The notes beneath the pieces were generated by a model. The model was not told the DNA's origin and made no database searches. It saw nothing but the letters and a program-made list of their open reading frames with translations. 64,000 bases of DNA from contig CP075494.1 in assembly GCA_021613535.1 (NCBI GenBank), forward strand, positions 12,772,001-12,836,000. Direction: 5' to 3'. Origin of the DNA: Adineta vaga (taxonomy: Eukaryota; Rotifera). Made by a program: the position numbers and the translations under genes. Position 1 is the stretch's first letter. Each line of letters starts with the position of its first letter. Below are positions 50,111-60,485 of the stretch, in pieces.

Positions 50111-50462
50111 TTATTGTCCACCCTCATATTTTTGTAATTTCTCTTTCAATGTCTCATTTTCTCGTGTTAATTCTTCGTTTTTTTCCCGTAAACTCATCAG
50201 TTCATTTTTCATTGTTTCCAATTCAGCTGTATCAGGTCCAGTAGCACCCATGTAACGACGAACGAATTCAGCAGCATTATTCGGCTTTTCTGCTTCTTCA
50301 TAAAGTGCTACGAGAGCTCCTAGAACGCAAGAAATCATTCCATAGAAACAAATATTATAGATAGATGAACAAACTTGTAACCGAATCAACAACACCGCCT
50401 TTTTCAAGATATCGGCGGAATTCTTCGCGTTTTGATTCATTAGGTCGATAAGTTGATGTCAT
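50111..50462 (-). CDS. MYCBP: c-Myc-binding protein homologue (AMY-1)
   Basis: Two exons (complement): 50111..50319 and 50375..50462; 98 aa. The conserved core SKREEFRRYLEKGGVVDSVT, LVALYEEAEKPNNA and a C-terminal coiled coil (KNEELTRENETLKEKLQKYE) match MYCBP (human 103 aa). The family binds MYC and A-kinase anchoring or cilium-associated partners. An AATAAA-type signal follows the stop, and KIF27 starts only 83 nt downstream on the same strand. The intron has a GTTTGT donor. Confidence 0.93.
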
Positions 50463-50829
50463 TGTTAGAAATGTTATGAGCAAAAGTTTCTGTCAATTGA
50501 TAGACATTAAGTTTGTTCGTTGCTAAGTAATGACTCTACCAATGATTCATCATCACAGTAATGCATTTCGATTTAACTATCTTGAAAATATATGGTCAAA
50601 TATGAAGCAAAAAAACTTGTTTATACTTTTTAAAAAGATTAATTCCTATAAATTTATTTTTAAAGAAAAGGTTCGAGTTTTTCACAAATGAAATCATTCC
50701 ATAGTTTACCCAAACCATCAGGATATGAATCTATAGTCGATATTCATTTTTACACGAAAGACTTGATTAACTAAGGTTTTTACTTATTCTTCTTATATTT
50801 ATTCTAGATCGTTGATCAATAGCATCATC
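50463..50829. other. Divergent promoter region MYCBP/RPL9
   Basis: AT-rich spacer between divergent genes. It contains a TTATTCTAG acceptor at 50806-50807, upstream of the RPL9 start, which may be used for trans-splicing. No other feature seen. Confidence 0.5.
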
Positions 50830-51599
50830 ATGCGACCAATTAAAGCACGTGAACAACTTGCCATACCTGACGATGGTACAGTTTAACTCAGATGTTTTTA
50901 TTCTTATTCAATGTCTTTGCATTTGTTTGTTTTTTCCTACAATAGTTAAAGTCAGTGTAAAAAGTCGTGTTGTTCAAGTAACAGGCAAACGAGGCAAACT
51001 CGTACGCAGTTTTCGTCATGCTCGTGTTGACATTTCCATGCCAAAGAAAAATTTAGTCGTCGTTGAAAAATGGTTTGGAACAAATAAAGAAAATGCCGTC
51101 GTTCGTACAATTTGTTCACATATCAACAATATGATCAAAGGTGTGACAAAGGCAAGTAGAAGATCGTTCTAATTTAGAATCTTAATCGAATGTTTGTCTG
51201 TTGTTTGTTTTTCTAGGGTTATTGTTATAAAATGCGTTCAGTTTACGCTCACTTTCCCATCAACACCGTTGTTACTGAAAATGGTCAAGCAATTGAAATT
51301 CGTAATTTCTTAGGTGAAAAATTCGTTCGCCGTGTTAAAATGCAACCAGGTGTTAAAATAACTGCAAGTACAAAACAAAAAGATGAACTCATTTTAGAAG
51401 GCAATGATATTGAACTTGTTTCACGATCAGGTATTTTATTCTTCTTCTTATTATTATTATACAATTTGAACATTACTGTCTTTTTTTCTCTATTCTAGCT
51501 GCACTTATTCAAATGTCAACATCAGTCAAGAATAAAGATATCCGTAAATTTCTTGATGGTATTTACGTCAGTGAAAAGATTTCTGCCGATGAAGCATAA
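50830..51599 (+). CDS. RPL9: Large-subunit ribosomal protein L9 (uL6)
   Basis: Four exons: 50830..50875, 50946..51151, 51217..51430, 51499..51599; 188 aa (human 192). Diagnostic segments are [61 protein letters not shown] and [15 protein letters not shown]. The second intron appears to be GC-AG: exon 2 ends ACAAAG followed by GCAAGT, the only join that keeps the conserved GVTKGYCYKM reading. The N-terminal about 15 residues are less conserved than the rest. Confidence 0.96.
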
Positions 51600-51794
51600 A
51601 CAAAAGGTGTGCTTATTGACGAGTTCACATTGTTTTTTGCATGTTTAACAATAAAATAAAAGAAACGAAAGAAAAGAAGAAGAATAGAAAACGAAAAATC
51701 TCTTGTCGATTTATTTTCTTCTCTCTACATCTCTTATTTTCTTCTTCAGACAAAAAGATGATTTAGAACAAAAGGAGAAGAAATTAAACTAATC
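51600..51794. promoter_or_regulatory. Spacer with poly(A) signal and splice acceptor
   Basis: Same-strand spacer of 195 bp between RPL9 and the mitochondrial carrier. An AATAAAA signal lies near 51650, a pyrimidine tract ends in CTTCTTCAG at 51748-51749, then 45 nt of leader precede the ATG. A third possible operon-like junction. Confidence 0.4.
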
Positions 51795-53773
51795 ATGCTA
51801 AAGACTTCTCCTGATTTAATTAAAGATCCAAATATCCATCAGAAATTAAATGAAAAACAACTTTCTTATGATGAATTATTTCATCATGTTGATAAAAATA
51901 ATGATGGAAAGATTGACGTTGATGAATTAATCGAATTATTAGAGAAAACTGGTGGAGAAACAATGTCAAAGAAACGTTTTGCTATTGCACGTGTAAGTTT
52001 ATCCTTAAATTCAAATTTTAGAATATGATTTGATTTACTCGTTAATTTCTAGCATATTCTTAAACATGGTACAGGATCATCAGATGCATCGTCTCTTACA
52101 TTTCAACAATTTGCTGATTATGTTTTAAAACAAGAAAAGAAATTGAGTTTAGTTTTTCGAAAAGTCGATGCTAGTCATCAAGGTAAAATTGATAAACTTT
52201 GATTGTCTAATTTGAATATTTCTTTTTTTTTAGGTAAATTCGATGCTGAAGATTTAGTTTTTTATTTTAATAAACTTGGAATTAAACTTGATTTACAAGA
52301 AGCTAAGAAATTAGTAGAAAAGTAAGTTGAATTGAATATTACTCGTATTTTTTTGAGAATTAACATTGCTCTTTCTAGAATGGATCAAGATAATTCTCTA
52401 CAGATTTCTTTCGATGAATGGCGTTCGTTTTTCATGACTAATCCAGTAATTCTTGAAACAATTACTAATGATCCACATGAAATGCTTCAATACTGGCGAG
52501 GTGCATCGGTACATAATTTAATTATTTTTTAAAATACAATGAGATATGTCTCGCGATTCAATTAGTATTTAGACTTGGGTGATTCACCGTATCGTACACC
52601 TGATGATGCTTTAATTGAAGGTGGATTATGGTGGAAAAATTTAATTGCCGGTGGTTGTGCTGGTGCTGTATCACGAACGGCAACTGCACCTTTTGATCGA
52701 CTTAAAATTGTCATGCAGGTAAACAATTCATCGGAAATATATATCATTGATATTTTCTTGCTATTTGCAAAGATTAGAAAAAAAGGATTAATATTGTTAG
52801 ATTTCTTAGTATTTGGGCTCAAGACATCAAATGTCTGTGATAAGTGGTTATCGATATTTAGTCAAAGAAGGTGGTGTAAAAAGTTTATGGCGAGGAAATG
52901 GTATAAATGTAGTAAAAATTATACCTGAAACTGCACTTCGATTTACAGTCTATGAAGAAGTAAGTTTTCTCATTGTAAAAGAAAAGATTTCGTTTATTTT
53001 GAATGAAATCTATTTTAGTCAAAAAAACTCTTAAAAAGTATTCAAAATAAAGATTTAAGTACAGAAACAACAATTGCTGAACGTTTTATTGGTGGCGCAA
53101 TTGCTGGTTTCATTTCTCAAACTGCTGTTTATCCATTAGATGTAAGTTTTTCTTATGAATAATTAATTTTATCTATAAATATTATGTTTTAATGAAAATT
53201 AGGTATTAAAAGTTCGTTTTTGTCTAAGACGAACAGGTGAATATTCTCATTGGGTAGATGCTGTCAAACGTATGTACAAATTCGAAGGTCCAACATCCTT
53301 TTGGCGTGGATATGTTCTGAATCAGATTGGAATAGTTCCATATGCTGGATTTGATTTAGCATGTTATGAAGTAAATCGAGCAACATATATTCCGAAAATT
53401 TCTTAAACCGAACATTTTCTCTTTAATTATTTAGAGCTTAAAACGACTTTATATTGATAGACACAACAATAAAGAACCACCGATTTATATAGTTCTTAGT
53501 TGTGGTGCAATTTCATCATTTACTGCTCAACTTGTTACTTATCCAATTGCATTAATACGAACACGTCGACAAGGTCAGATTGTTCCTTTACCAAATATGG
53601 ATCAAAGTAAAGCTCATCCAATAGTACCAGCAACAAAAATGTTGAAAGATATTTGGCATAATGAAGGAATTGTTGGTCTCTATCGTGGTCTCGTTCCAAA
53701 TATGTTAAAAGTTATACCCGCCGTTTCTATTTCTTATTTAGTTTATGAAACTGTACTAAAAGCAATCTCATGA
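51795..53773 (+). CDS. SLC25A24: Calcium-binding mitochondrial ATP-Mg/Pi carrier (SCaMC)
   Basis: Nine exons: 51795..51992, 52053..52182, 52234..52321, 52379..52508, 52566..52718, 52810..52959, 53019..53141, 53203..53370, 53435..53773; 492 aa. The N-terminal half has EF-hands (best seen in [12 protein letters not shown] and [14 protein letters not shown]). The C-terminal half has three mitochondrial-carrier repeats with the P-x-D-x-x-K signatures PFDRLK and PLDVLK and, in repeat 3, PIALIR, which is typical for this subfamily. The family (SLC25A23/24/25) exchanges ATP-Mg for phosphate across the inner mitochondrial membrane when cytosolic calcium rises; which paralogue this is cannot be told. 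At exon 5 a nearer in-phase acceptor (ATTAG at 52565) was chosen because the next one breaks frame. Confidence 0.94.
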
Positions 53774-54384
53774 GAGAGAAACCTATTACGAAATGATGTT
53801 ATTGTCTCGCATTTCTTCGCTTTTTTTCTATCGCTCGAATAGTTCAATTCTCAATCTATAAACAATGTATGTTTTCTTTTTTTTTTAAACGATTATTTAT
53901 TTTAAACAAAAAATATAATACTCAAGCTCGAACACTATATCATATTAATTTGACAATATTGAATGATAATTGCACGAAAAAAGGACTGAAGTCGATTAAT
54001 CTATATGTTGATTTAGATTTAGTACAAACGAGGAAAACAGGATCTCTAACGTAGAATTTAAAAACTATTAGGATAGTATGTGTATTGTAATAAGAGGACA
54101 TCTATGTAGCATAATCCTGTGTTTCATTTCTGGGACTGGAAGCACTAGCTGATGATTCATAAATAATACATCACTTACATTCAGTAGGTTTCTTTTCTAT
54201 TATCTTAGTTTATTGAGACAAAGATTTCGAATGTTTTCCATACGATGTTCAATCATCATGCAATAGGTTAAAGTTGATTATTAGATAATATCATACTCTA
54301 GTGATATTGACCATCTCTAGATGTCTTACAATTCTTTAGTATATTTTCCAACTCTAGATTATTTTCTCTCAATTGTGAAATAGT
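53774..54384. other. Intergenic, AT-rich
   Basis: Spacer between plus-strand genes. A plus-strand open frame (53869-54054) is Lys/Phe/Leu-rich and not supported as a gene. Confidence 0.5.
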
Positions 54385-55851
54385 ATGTCCATTGAAGAGA
54401 ATAATCAGAATAACTTTACAATTATTTGGTTTGCTAATGAATTGGATCAAGTCAAACCAGGAATTAAATTCGACAAAGAAGTTACGAAACATGATCAATT
54501 AAAAGAATTTATTATTGATAAAAAAGATTCTTCTATAATCATTATTCTTTCAAAGAGTCAAACATTAGATACTCTTTCACTGAATGAATTACCATCGATT
54601 TGTGCTGTCTATGACGATAAACTCGTATGCCTATATTCTTTACCGGAAAATATATCATCGGTAGATGCTTGTATGAAAAACTGTCAAGTAGAAAATTCTA
54701 GACGATTCTATTCATCTTGTATATTACCATTCATTCGAAAATATCGGTTTCTGATTGGCACCCTGTGTAGTATTATTCTTGCATATTTTTTTCCAAATCT
54801 TGGTAGAACAGGTGGATATATTCGATCTGAATGGACTGTTAAATGGGGTTGTATTATACTAGTTTTCTTTCTTAGTGGTTTATCGTTACGAACAAGGCAA
54901 CTTTTAAAAGAATTTCTTCATTTTCGTCTTCATATTCTTACTCAAATGTTTAGTTTTTTTATTATTCCATTTACAATCTATGGTCTAGGATTGTTATTAA
55001 TAAAGTTAAGTATGAATAGAATATTAATTTTTGGTATTATAATAATGGCTACAACATCGACATCGATATCGAGTAATGTTGTGATGACGAAAAATGCATT
55101 GGGAAATGAATATGCTGCATTATTGAATGCTGTTCTTGGCAATGTATTAGGAATATTTTTGTCACCTGCTTTAGTTTTTTATTTTATGAAAAATCCTATC
55201 TTTGATTTATTATCCAATAGTGATAATACTGAAGGACAGATAGGATATGGTCATGTTATTCAAAAATTGAGTTTAACTGTTTTACTTCCATTATTTATTG
55301 GACAAATAATTCACTTATTATGGACAAAACATGTGATGTATCTACGTGAAAAATTATATTTTGCTGAATTGAATAGTTTAGCTATATTGATTATTGTATG
55401 GTCAATATTTTGTACAGCTTTCGCAAGTGGATCATTTGAAAGATTACCGAAAAGAGATCTATTTATATTGATTTTTATTAATGGTGTTGTATATGTTGTT
55501 TTTTCATTGTTAATTATGTTTACGGCTAGATTACCCATTCCATATTGGCAATTTTCAGAAAGAGATACAATAGCAATAATGTTTTGTGGTGCAATGAAAA
55601 GTTTAGCCATGGGATTTCCATTGATCAATGCGTTGTATGGAAATAAAAATCCAGATATTAGTGGTGTGCTTTCATTACCGTTAATTGTAAATCAAATAGA
55701 ACAATTACTTTTAGGTGCTATTGAAGTTATTTTACTGAAAAAATGGATAACAAATAAAGCAAAGATGCAAGTGCCAACGCAAAAAGACCAGTTAATAAAT
55801 AAAGACGATCATACAGTAAATGAATTAGAAACTATAAACGTCAAATCTTAA
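54385..55851 (+). CDS. SLC10A7/bile-acid:sodium-symporter-like transporter with N-terminal extension
   Basis: An intronless gene of 488 aa. From about residue 117 onward there are about ten membrane helices with SLC10A7-type landmarks: FFLSGLSLRT, ATTSTSISSNVVMTKNALGNE, NAVLGNVLGI, LPLFIGQII, TIAIMFCGAMKSLAMGFPLI and a final QLLLGAIEVILL helix. SLC10A7 relatives are found in animals, fungi and bacteria; in mammals it influences glycosylation and calcium handling. The first about 110 residues are a soluble-looking extension that ordinary SLC10A7 lacks. It has the strand-like pieces FTIIWFANEL and SIIIILSKSQ followed by ELPSICAVYDD, in the order seen in the WLD family at the start of this window. 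The lack of introns in a gene of this length is unusual here and may reflect transfer or retroposition. Confidence 0.88.
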   Translation: MSIEENNQNNFTIIWFANELDQVKPGIKFDKEVTKHDQLKEFIIDKKDSSIIIILSKSQTLDTLSLNELPSICAVYDDKLVCLYSLPENISSVDACMKNCQVENSRRFYSSCILPFIRKYRFLIGTLCSIILAYFFPNLGRTGGYIRSEWTVKWGCIILVFFLSGLSLRTRQLLKEFLHFRLHILTQMFSFFIIPFTIYGLGLLLIKLSMNRILIFGIIIMATTSTSISSNVVMTKNALGNEYAALLNAVLGNVLGIFLSPALVFYFMKNPIFDLLSNSDNTEGQIGYGHVIQKLSLTVLLPLFIGQIIHLLWTKHVMYLREKLYFAELNSLAILIIVWSIFCTAFASGSFERLPKRDLFILIFINGVVYVVFSLLIMFTARLPIPYWQFSERDTIAIMFCGAMKSLAMGFPLINALYGNKNPDISGVLSLPLIVNQIEQLLLGAIEVILLKKWITNKAKMQVPTQKDQLINKDDHTVNELETINVKS

Positions 55852-56748
55852 CAATCATTCGTTCTTTCCATACATATTTAGTTAAAATATTTCTTAAAAG
55901 AAAGTTTTTATTATTTTTTTTACATCAATATAATTTAATACGATGGAAGGTGTTATCGTTAAGTGTGACGATTCAGTGAGCTCACGTAGCCCGTTTCCTT
56001 CAATTGACATATTTATGATTCTATTCTATGATGATATTGAATGGAAGTGTGCCCTCAAAGTGTGTGTAATACAAAACACTTATTATCTTTTATCTTGATT
56101 AAATATATGAACATCAATATTGTTTTGATTTTGTTGTGGAATTTTATTTAAAGTACACAATCAGTAGCGAGAAATAATCGTCAGATATTTATTAATTTTC
56201 ACCATTATCTTCCGGTGTCACAATACTTCAAAAGACTTCTTGTCTATCTCTAATTATATGATAATTTTGCACTTTACTTTTTATCCTTGAATTTGTTTTG
56301 ATATTATAATGGATTTTCATAGACTATTTATTTCATGTGCAACAATACAAGAAACTAATTATATTACATTGAAAATTTCATTCAAATTAGTTCAGTTCTT
56401 AGTATATGCTTATTTGAAGAAACAAACAATTTTATTGAATATGAAAGTGATTTTCACTTTTGACAAGTGTTTTTCTCAAAAATAGTCTACTAATTCGATT
56501 CTCACTCGAAAATCTTTTCGTTGTTTGATGACTAATACATATCTAAGTAATCTAGATATTTTTTTAGAATTAGTACAGTAGATCAGTTCTCCAGTATACG
56601 CTTTTTCTTCACTTCTACTTTTTGTGTATATTTTCGTTTTCGATCAATATGAGTTGTTAAGTAATTCTGTTCGTTTGCTGAATGAAACGCATAGATATAA
56701 TCTGATACGTTGAAATTGATATCAATATCAGTAAGTATCAAGAAAAAT
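55852..56748. other. Intergenic; contains a decayed 3' remnant
   Basis: About 56325-56372 resembles 60328-60375 (TATTTATTTCAT, AATACAAGAAACTAATTA), which lies downstream of the intact calcium-sensor gene, so the duplicated unit seems to extend to here with its middle replaced. The rest is AT-rich without a gene. Confidence 0.45.
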
Positions 56749-56956
56749 ATTGTTTCTGTGTTAATAAACCATCAGGACAATCTTTATAGAAACCATCTAA
56801 GAAGACAAAACTTATATTTAGAAATGAAGTTTTCATAAACATACGAAACCATTTTTGAATTTCTTCTTCTGTCATTCGTGTTCGCATTTTTAAATAATCA
56901 ATTTGTGATGGAGATAATTCAGGTTGAATAACTCTTTTTGTTTCCGCCGCACCCAT
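56749..56956 (-). pseudogene. Truncated neuronal calcium sensor copy
   Basis: Identical to the first exon, first intron and first part of exon 2 of the intact gene at 60486-61167, from the ATG (MGAAETKRV) through the codons for CPDGLLTQKQ. Homology then stops at 56749. Three of the four EF-hands are missing, so the copy cannot encode a working sensor. The intron is kept and identical too, which rules out a processed copy. Confidence 0.9.
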
Positions 56957-57073
56957 TATTCTGAAATATCAACTAATTATTTGACTAATGAGAAAAAAAA
57001 ACTACATACACTTCTTTTTTGTTACTAATAAGAAGATCTATAGAAAAGAACTACTAGGATAAAATGAGAAACA

Positions 57074-57271
57074 TTAAAAAGATTCATCAGTAGCTGAAAG
57101 CTTCTTTGCATCTTGTTGTGACACATTAGTTAAATCTTCCACTTCTCCACTTCGATGAGGTGAACCTAGTGTTGTTTGTGCATCTTCTCAAATAAGTTTT
57201 TCATCTTTTTCAGTTAAATGTGTTAAGTCTTTAACTTCTGATCAACGATGTAATGGAGCTGGTTCATCCAT
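57074..57271 (-). pseudogene. Decayed copy of the small acidic protein gene
   Basis: Reads in frame from MDEPAPLHR to a final TAA over 66 codons and aligns end to end with the 67-aa protein at 61301-61504 (EVKDLTHLTEKDEKLI versus EVEDFTHLTEKDKKHI). It has two internal TGA codons at positions 10 and 28, so it is broken. It lies upstream of the truncated calcium-sensor copy, in the same order and strand as the intact pair. Confidence 0.85.
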
Positions 57272-57922
57272 GAATACAATACTATTTCAAATTTGTCAGA
57301 TCAATGACATATGTATAATATACCTGTGTTAATTATACTATGAACGTGATGACATTGCTCATTATAACCGACCCTTTATTATTATTATTTTATAATTATT
57401 GATCAAAAGCAACAGCTCAGAAATTTTGAAAGATAAACTGAATAACTCAGCGTATTTTTATAGGTTTTACAATAATTAACAACTATAGACAGTATTCGAA
57501 TTCGTGAAATATTTGTTTACATTAATGAATAAAGCCAAAAGTGAAACCTGATCTTCCCATCCTCAAGACAGTAATGAACAGTTGTATCACTCGCACGATC
57601 AATTTTATTCATCAATGATACTTGATTGTCTTAACGACCGTCATCATATAAGAATGAGCTTTTGCCTAAGCAAAATATTCTTTCTCTTTCTTTTCGAAGT
57701 ACATCGTATGAACGAAATGACTTTTTATATAATTTATCCAACCAAAAGCGGTATACAGAATACGATAGTCATGTCGTATTCTCTTATTCTGTACCTATTA
57801 AGTAACCAACAGATCTATTCATTATGAAAGAAACGTATGATATAGATCGACCACATATAACTGAAGTCTATATAATAGGGGAAAGAAAAAGAATTAAACC
57901 ATAACAAACGTTTTATTTTAAA
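57272..57922. other. Intergenic, AT-rich
   Basis: No supported gene. A plus-strand open frame at 57582-57827 lacks a convincing start and any family resemblance. Confidence 0.5.
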
Positions 57923-58048
57923 ATGAAAGCAAACGAAAAGGGAAAAATGAAGGAATTTACACCAAGCAAATCTAACAAATCTTTTGTTAGAATACAGGAT
58001 CTTTTCAACCGGGTCTTCAGTCCAACAACAACAACATCACCATCTGAA
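57923..58048 (+). CDS. Possible first exon of an unknown gene
   Basis: An ATG-started 42-codon exon (MKANEKGKMKEFTPSKSNKS...), Lys/Ser/Thr-rich, ends in phase at a consensus GTAAGTG donor. The next plausible acceptor in phase is TTTTTACAG at 59643-59651, which would add MLVVVIVEVD and a stop, giving 52 aa; the intron would then contain the transposon at 58368-59557. Weakly supported: it may instead be a remnant or part of a noncoding transcript. Confidence 0.3.
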
Positions 58049-58367
58049 GTAAGTGTTCAAAAATAGTAATAAAAATTTTTTTGAATTTTCCCTATTTTTA
58101 TTATTCTCCTAATTTATTAGTTAGTGAAATTGTGACAAGCAAAAACGAAATGATTAATACAGATAGAAAATAAATATTAACTAATAGGAAAAAAAAAGTT
58201 TTCTAATTATTGAACTAGAAGTAGTGTAAAAGATAAAGCAATAAATATCTGGCTGTTATCAACACTTAGTGTAGTCTGTTTATTAATTTCTTCTCTTTGT
58301 TTTTCTTCCCTCGCTTATTGCATATTCTTAATATGAAATAAACTATATATCTCTTTTTCTTTCTATA

Positions 58368-59557
58368 CCCAGGTCGACCAATCCCAGACTCGGATCCGAT
58401 CGGAAAGCATAGGATTTTATCGGATTCCTGGTGACGGAATCCCATTGGAATCCGTCGGATTAACGGATCACATCGGTTCCTATTAACTGCGTCCGATGGT
58501 ATCCAGTATCAAGGAACCGATCGGATCCTAGTACTCTGAACCCATGATTTCCGACGATTTCCAACATATTCCGACATAAATCTTAAAATGAATATTATAA
58601 ACAGCCGAAAAGACGCATTAGATGAACCTGAAAAACGATATTCAAACTATTTGACGCTATTTAGGAATATACGTTACCTAACTACCACTGAAATACATAT
58701 TTTCGAACAATTCACATTTAAAGCAGACCGTATTTTTCCTATTTCATATCTTATAACTCCATCATAAAGTATCATCCAGAACAATCTATGGCATCCACCA
58801 TCTTAACAACCACTGCGCCAACAACAGCGAGCATTCTTCAACAACCTACACATAGCACAACAACACATATCATCCATTGTCGTCTTCCATCACTACCCAT
58901 TCCCACTGAAAACATTTACTTAGCTAGTATAACTGCCAGCTTCTTGCTTTCGCAAAAGCAACACTACCTACTGATGTACAAATACTGCTTATGAAAATAA
59001 TTAGCACTGCCAGGCATCCCCAACAACTCAGAGCAACATATCCAAAAGATACGAAAACATCAACTCACATTTCCAACTATATCACCCAAAAAAATCTTTA
59101 GTTTCCACCGAAACACTCGATTAATTCTCCACAAGCAAACTTCGACATTGACATTCTTTCATCTATTTCATCTCGTATGAATCTGAGAGCCAGGAAAATA
59201 AATCACATTCCAGCGCCGATCCATTTCCTCCACCCTTTAATTAGGCCACTATACAATCTACATAGTAAGCATTCCATCCTAAACCAATCCAAACGAATCA
59301 TACTCTAATCGAGCATATACGGAATATAAGTCGAGGATTTCAAATCGAAAAACAATCCAGAGAAATCGTACAAGATAGATATCAAGTGAATTAGTAAAGG
59401 ATTTTTAATTTTAGAAAATACAAATAAATCAGGTGTTTTGAAATTTTTTTTATTTCGTCGGATATTATCGGAATTGTATTGGATTCTGACAGTCGGATTC
59501 CTATTCGATTCCGTCACCAGGAATCCTATAGGATTCTATCGGATTGGTTGACCTGGG
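58368..59557. mobile_element. Non-autonomous DNA transposon with long terminal inverted repeats
   Basis: The left end CCCAGGTCGACCAATCC and the reverse complement of the right end CCCAGGTCAACCAATCC begin an inverted repeat that continues for roughly 70-90 bp with one indel, including GGATTCCTGGTGACGGAATC in both arms. Just inside the left arm there are shorter nested palindromes (ATCGGTTCCT / AGGAACCGAT). The element is about 1.19 kb and GC-richer than its surroundings. No transposase ORF is present; a 68-aa Thr-rich open frame inside (58788-58994) has no transposase motif. A target-site duplication is not evident. Confidence 0.8.
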
Positions 59558-59689
59558 ATGTATTTTCTACACAATACGTTTGTCAACCACTTTTGTCTTT
59601 ATTCTTCTGATGAAAAAACTAACAAAAAAATCAACAGAATTGTTTTTACAGATGCTGGTTGTTGTAATTGTCGAAGTTGACTAATTTGG

Positions 59690-59909
59690 CGATGATAACC
59701 TATGTCGGACAATCCGGCGTGGAACGGTCAATTGCGGAGTTTTCATGGAAACAGTAATCCCGTGAACGTATCCTGTAGTAGGATTTACCTGGTTTCAGTC
59801 GGATACGATCACTGGATTCCTGCGGGTTCCAACCGAAACTAGCTCGTTTCCTGAAGGTTTCAGCCGGAAAATCTCAGAATACTACTGCTTCAGGAATCTT
59901 CGTCCTGGG
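59690..59909. mobile_element. Fragment of a related inverted-repeat element
   Basis: A GC-rich stretch whose right end, read on the minus strand, begins CCCAGGACGAAGATTCC, similar to the termini of the element just upstream. It repeats the phrase GGATTCCTG. The left boundary and partner repeat are not clear. Confidence 0.45.
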
Positions 59910-60485
59910 ACTAATTCTCGAATATCATTTTCATGCTATAATAATGATCGTAATCGAGAATATCTTTTAAGTTATAATTCTTGATCAAATCGCTAAATTC
60001 ATATTTAAACATTGTTAAACTGTCGAAAAAAATCTTCTAAATCACTGTGTTGCGTGGAATTACGAATCTTGTTTTTCTCATAATAAGAGTAGATGTCTAA
60101 GTCGCGTTCGAATATCAATGTAGATTTCTAAAACAAATCTTAGCATAAAATTATTTGTTGTAGAAGTCAAGAACCGCGGTTTCATTAGAATGCGATTTAC
60201 TAATTTACGAACGCGGTATATCAATCAAAAACTCAATGTGTAGTGACTTAGAGGATGTCGTGCCCTTTATCTGTTTTTAGTCTAATAACTTGACTTTTTT
60301 GTTAGAAAACTGTCAATTAATTCGCAAAAACTATTTATTTCATTTTTATCATAATACAAGAAGCTAATTATCTGCAGAACATTAATTTAATCATATTATT
60401 ATAGATAACAAAATCGAAAGAATGTGATATATCACAATAAAATGTTGGATATACATAAAGATCATTGCAATCACATACGAACAAA
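59910..60485. other. Intergenic
   Basis: AT-rich spacer with a small GCG-containing patch (60160-60220). It includes the 3' flank of the calcium-sensor gene, similar to 56325-56372. No gene seen. Confidence 0.45.

Noticed and set aside
58788-58994. 68-aa open frame inside the inverted-repeat element as a transposase
   Set aside because: Too short, Thr-rich, with no DDE-like or other transposase motif.
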